From contig JAVWMQ010000025.1 in NCBI GenBank assembly GCA_036637375.1, forward strand, positions 1 to 25,025: a stretch of 25,025 nucleotides of DNA, given 5' to 3'. This DNA is from JAVWMQ01 sp036637375 (GTDB lineage Bacteria > Bacillota > Clostridia > Peptostreptococcales > Anaerovoracaceae). Below, piece after piece: positions 22,586 to 25,025 of the stretch. Within the stretch, counting starts at the first letter, position 1. Every line of letters begins with the position of its first letter. Under the pieces are notes generated by a model. The model searched no databases. It was given only the letters and a program-made list of their open reading frames with translations, and was not told the origin of the DNA. Both the position numbers and the translations under genes were made by a program.

Positions 22586-24829
22586 TTATATAATTTCCTT
22601 GTTAAAATGTCCTCTTGTGTCTGTTTCCTGATTGAAACATGGCTTATTCCAAGAACCATTTAACTTCTTTAGAGCAGTATTAACAACATTCGCCACTTCT
22701 CGCTCTGACTCAATCGTGAAATTTAATCTAAACGCCTCAACGCCTTCAATTGATGCCATCTCATCTAGCAAGTTCAAGATTTTACCATTGATAATTGTAG
22801 TTGTGCAATCATCATGAGAAATAATTGGAAACGATCCATACTCATCTTCTATTTCGTATTTTTTCGTCTTACACATTCCGCACTGATTCATCTTTTTGAG
22901 TGGGCAATATTTCGTAAACATCAATGGGGCTCTACCGTAAACCACCATTTCTAATGCTGGATAACCATCGTTTGCAGCAAAGTATGCTTCAATCAACTCC
23001 TTGATTCTGCCTTTGTTTAGCTCATAAGATAGAGTAACCCTTTTGGCTCCTAGCTTGTATAGTTGGTAACAGCTTTCAGCATTTACAACATTTAAGGAGT
23101 AGTCTGTGACAAACGGATTTGTATCTCTGTAATGATAGATACCGCCATAACCACCAATCAGCAATTCCCCATCCTTTTTTTCGTATTGGTTTTGATTTCT
23201 TCTAATAATGTTGTCTAGGTAAACATCAGTTAGTCCCGCATTTATGCACGCATCATATTGCTCCTTTGTAGTTACTGTTGCAGTAATTACAGGCTTCTTT
23301 ACCTCAAAAGCAATTTTTTCTTTTACCTCTACTTCTTTTGTCTTTTTGCCCTTGCTGTTAATCTTTGCATTATATAAACCTTCTACGATTTCACGTCTAG
23401 CATTGTTTAGCAATTTCGCTGGAACAAAAGCATTGTACTCTTCAAACTCCACTTCGCCTAAAGTGAACACAGTGTCCTTTAACCTACTAAACTGTTTCTC
23501 AATGTTTTCCTTTGTTGTTGGATTGTTAATGGCTTCACCGATTATCTCGTCACTTTCATATAAATACTGAACGCCTAGCCCTTCTCCGTCAATAATCAGC
23601 TTTGAACCTGGGTAAGCGTATACCTTTAAATCAAGGTTGCTACGTTTAAATTCCTTGTCCAATGTCGCTTCTAACTCCTTGTAATAAAGGTAATCCTTGG
23701 TTTTGTAAACCACATCTCCCATTGACAGGTTTTCCTTGATTTTGATATAGCAAACATCGTCAGCCTTGTTAATTAGGTTGCCTTCTCGGTTATATAGCTT
23801 CACAACAGATAAGTTTACATCCTCATTATTGTGATTAATTCTAATTATATCGTTCTGATTCAAAGTCTTTTTGAGAGTAATTTCATACATCCCCTTAAAA
23901 GATTCTGTTATTTTGCCTATTTCATATCCAAAATTGTTAGGTCTTTGTATATTTGTAATATTCTTTACATCTTCATTAAACAGGTACCCTTTGGTGTATG
24001 TCCTGTTAAATGTTTTGTTTAGGTTTTCTTTGTTTACACTTGTAGCTTTGTTATCTAGTGCTAGCCTGTATTGAGATACTACATTTGCAACGTAAGCTGG
24101 CTCTTTCATTCGTCCTTCAATCTTTAGAGAATCAATTTCCCTTAATTCGTCTATATGGTCAAATGAGTTAAGGTCTTTTGTAGATAAAATATAGCTATTC
24201 CCTAGTGATGTGCCTGTTGTTCTGTCAATGACTTCATAGCTCTTACGGCAAGAACCTACACACCTACCTCTGTTGCCACTTCGATATCCAATTAAACCAG
24301 ACATTAGGCAATTTCCAGAATATGAAACACATAGGGCTCCATGAACAAAAATCTCTAATGGAATCTTGGCAATTCGCTTTATATCCTTTACTTTTGCAAT
24401 ATCGACTTCCCTAGCCAAAACAACTCTCTTAGCTCCTAGTTCTTTGTAAAGCAGAGTTCCTTCAACGTCATCTATTCCCATCTGAGTTGAGCAATGAGCT
24501 TCCATATCTACGAAGTTTTTTACGATATAGTCAAAAACCGCTAAATCCTGCACTATAACACCGTCCACACCTATTTCGTTTAGCTGGTGCAGTTGTTCTT
24601 TCATAGATTCTATTTCGTCTTCAAATACAATTGTATTCATTGTCACATAAATTTTCACATCTCTAAGGTGGGCATATTTCACTGCCTCTCCTAGTGCTTC
24701 CACATCAAAGTTAGACGAGTATGCTCTCGCACCAAATTTTTGCATTCCTAAATATACTGCATCACAGCCATTTGAGATGGCTGCTTTCAGTGCTTCCATA
24801 TTCCCAGCTGGAGCTAATAGTTCCGTCAT
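22586..24829 (-). CDS. U32 family protein, RlhA/TrhP-like RNA hydroxylation enzyme candidate
   Basis: A 747-residue U32 protein, longer than E. coli RlhA (about 650). It opens with the barrel motif ELLAPAGNMEALKAAI and GADAVYLG-like NGCDAVYLGMQKFGARA. The U32 signature region FVHGALCVSYSGNC is followed by cysteines C167, C174, C190 and C194, which fit a 4Fe-4S site. A C-terminal second module holds more cysteines (KYCPL, QCGMCK). U32 enzymes studied in E. coli and Bacillus hydroxylate rRNA or tRNA pyrimidines using prephenate-derived chemistry; older annotation calls them collagenase-like peptidases. The RNA target here is unknown. GGAGG lies five bases before the ATG. It is monocistronic as far as can be seen and ends at the branched hairpin. 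Confidence 0.88.
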   Translation of the reverse strand: MTELLAPAGNMEALKAAISNGCDAVYLGMQKFGARAYSSNFDVEALGEAVKYAHLRDVKIYVTMNTIVFEDEIESMKEQLHQLNEIGVDGVIVQDLAVFDYIVKNFVDMEAHCSTQMGIDDVEGTLLYKELGAKRVVLAREVDIAKVKDIKRIAKIPLEIFVHGALCVSYSGNCLMSGLIGYRSGNRGRCVGSCRKSYEVIDRTTGTSLGNSYILSTKDLNSFDHIDELREIDSLKIEGRMKEPAYVANVVSQYRLALDNKATSVNKENLNKTFNRTYTKGYLFNEDVKNITNIQRPNNFGYEIGKITESFKGMYEITLKKTLNQNDIIRINHNNEDVNLSVVKLYNREGNLINKADDVCYIKIKENLSMGDVVYKTKDYLYYKELEATLDKEFKRSNLDLKVYAYPGSKLIIDGEGLGVQYLYESDEIIGEAINNPTTKENIEKQFSRLKDTVFTLGEVEFEEYNAFVPAKLLNNARREIVEGLYNAKINSKGKKTKEVEVKEKIAFEVKKPVITATVTTKEQYDACINAGLTDVYLDNIIRRNQNQYEKKDGELLIGGYGGIYHYRDTNPFVTDYSLNVVNAESCYQLYKLGAKRVTLSYELNKGRIKELIEAYFAANDGYPALEMVVYGRAPLMFTKYCPLKKMNQCGMCKTKKYEIEDEYGSFPIISHDDCTTTIINGKILNLLDEMASIEGVEAFRLNFTIESEREVANVVNTALKKLNGSWNKPCFNQETDTRGHFNKEII

Positions 24830-24865
24830 CTGTACCTCCTGTTATAATCCTTAATAAACACAAGT

Positions 24866-24883
24866 ATTATACCACAATTGTGG
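24866..24883 (-). promoter_or_regulatory. Extended -10 promoter with adjacent palindrome, for the U32 gene
   Basis: On the minus strand TGGTATAAT is an extended -10 (TATAAT at 24866-24871) with no good -35 box. Directly upstream lies the perfect 12-base palindrome CCACAATTGTGG (24872-24883), which contains the TG of the extended element. A regulator bound there would block the promoter. The start would be near 24859, about 30 bases before the ATG. Confidence 0.55.
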
Positions 24884-25025
24884 ATATAACTCATTGGTTT
24901 TTTGATTTTTGAGTATTGAATTATATTCTATGTGACTTTTGGCTTACTAAATGACTAACTGATTTTTACTCCTTAACAAGTAATTTTCTTTATTGCTTTT
25001 TTGTAAACGTTTTTTGCAAGATGTA
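24884..25025. other. Right-edge intergenic stretch without recognised gene
   Basis: AT-rich, with stops in most frames. A 24-codon minus-strand frame is open from the right edge to a stop near 24951, and could be the end of a neighbouring gene, but its residues match nothing that I know. Confidence 0.4.

Noticed and set aside
24990..25025. A catabolite-repression (cre-like) site around TGTAAACGTTTT.
   Set aside because: The left half fits, but the right half misses the conserved CA at the expected spacing, and no promoter is nearby.
24951..25025. A 24-codon minus-strand frame open from the right edge as the end of a gene.
   Set aside because: Too short to judge; residues show no recognisable domain, and composition is like noncoding DNA.

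Overview
The window looks like a chromosomal segment of a low-GC, anaerobic, amino-acid-using member of the Clostridia. The signs are AT-rich DNA, strong GGAGG-type ribosome sites, sigma-A-type promoters, molybdenum hydroxylase maturation genes, peptidases, a clostridial-type P1B-6 ATPase pair and a U32 protein with a long C-terminal extension. No tRNA, rRNA, CRISPR array, IS element or phage gene was seen.

Region 1 (1-9086, minus strand) is a ten-gene molybdenum operon. Transcription starts from a promoter near 9081-9108 and runs through a MocA-like cytidylyltransferase fused to a ModE-type DNA-binding domain, a histidine phosphatase, XdhC, a MoeA-like protein with a cysteine tail, MoaC, MoaA, a MOSC-MogA fusion, and the molybdate ABC transporter ModA-ModB-ModC. 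It stops at a hairpin terminator at 227-260. Beyond it, with its own promoter, begins a gene whose first 12 residues resemble the FAD subunit of a molybdenum hydroxylase, the likely client. MoaD and MoaE are not in the window.

Region 2 (9143-15186) is a peptide and amino-acid module on the minus strand: a YfcC-type transporter, PepT, PepD and a TraX-like membrane protein, ending at a hairpin. A divergent RpiR-family regulator lies at 14277. Between the two promoters is an inverted repeat whose arms overlap both -35 boxes, a good candidate for the regulator's operator.

Region 3 (15201-17677, minus) is a two-gene metal operon: a small membrane-anchored protein with a cysteine-rich tail, then a P1B-6 ATPase with an SCA motif in the membrane metal site and an arginine-rich N-terminus. 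This resembles the FezA/FezB core of ferrosome (iron-storage organelle) loci. A perfect palindrome lies just after the predicted transcription start.

Region 4 (17842-21097, plus) holds an aminotransferase, an ornithine-cyclodeaminase-family protein and a homoserine-dehydrogenase-like protein in tandem. This is probably an undescribed amino-acid pathway. A small lipoprotein and PgeF (YfiH/laccase family) follow. A complex branched hairpin at 22507-22579 separates PgeF from a convergent U32 family protein (22586-24829), whose promoter carries a 12-bp palindrome. The last ~140 bases show no gene.
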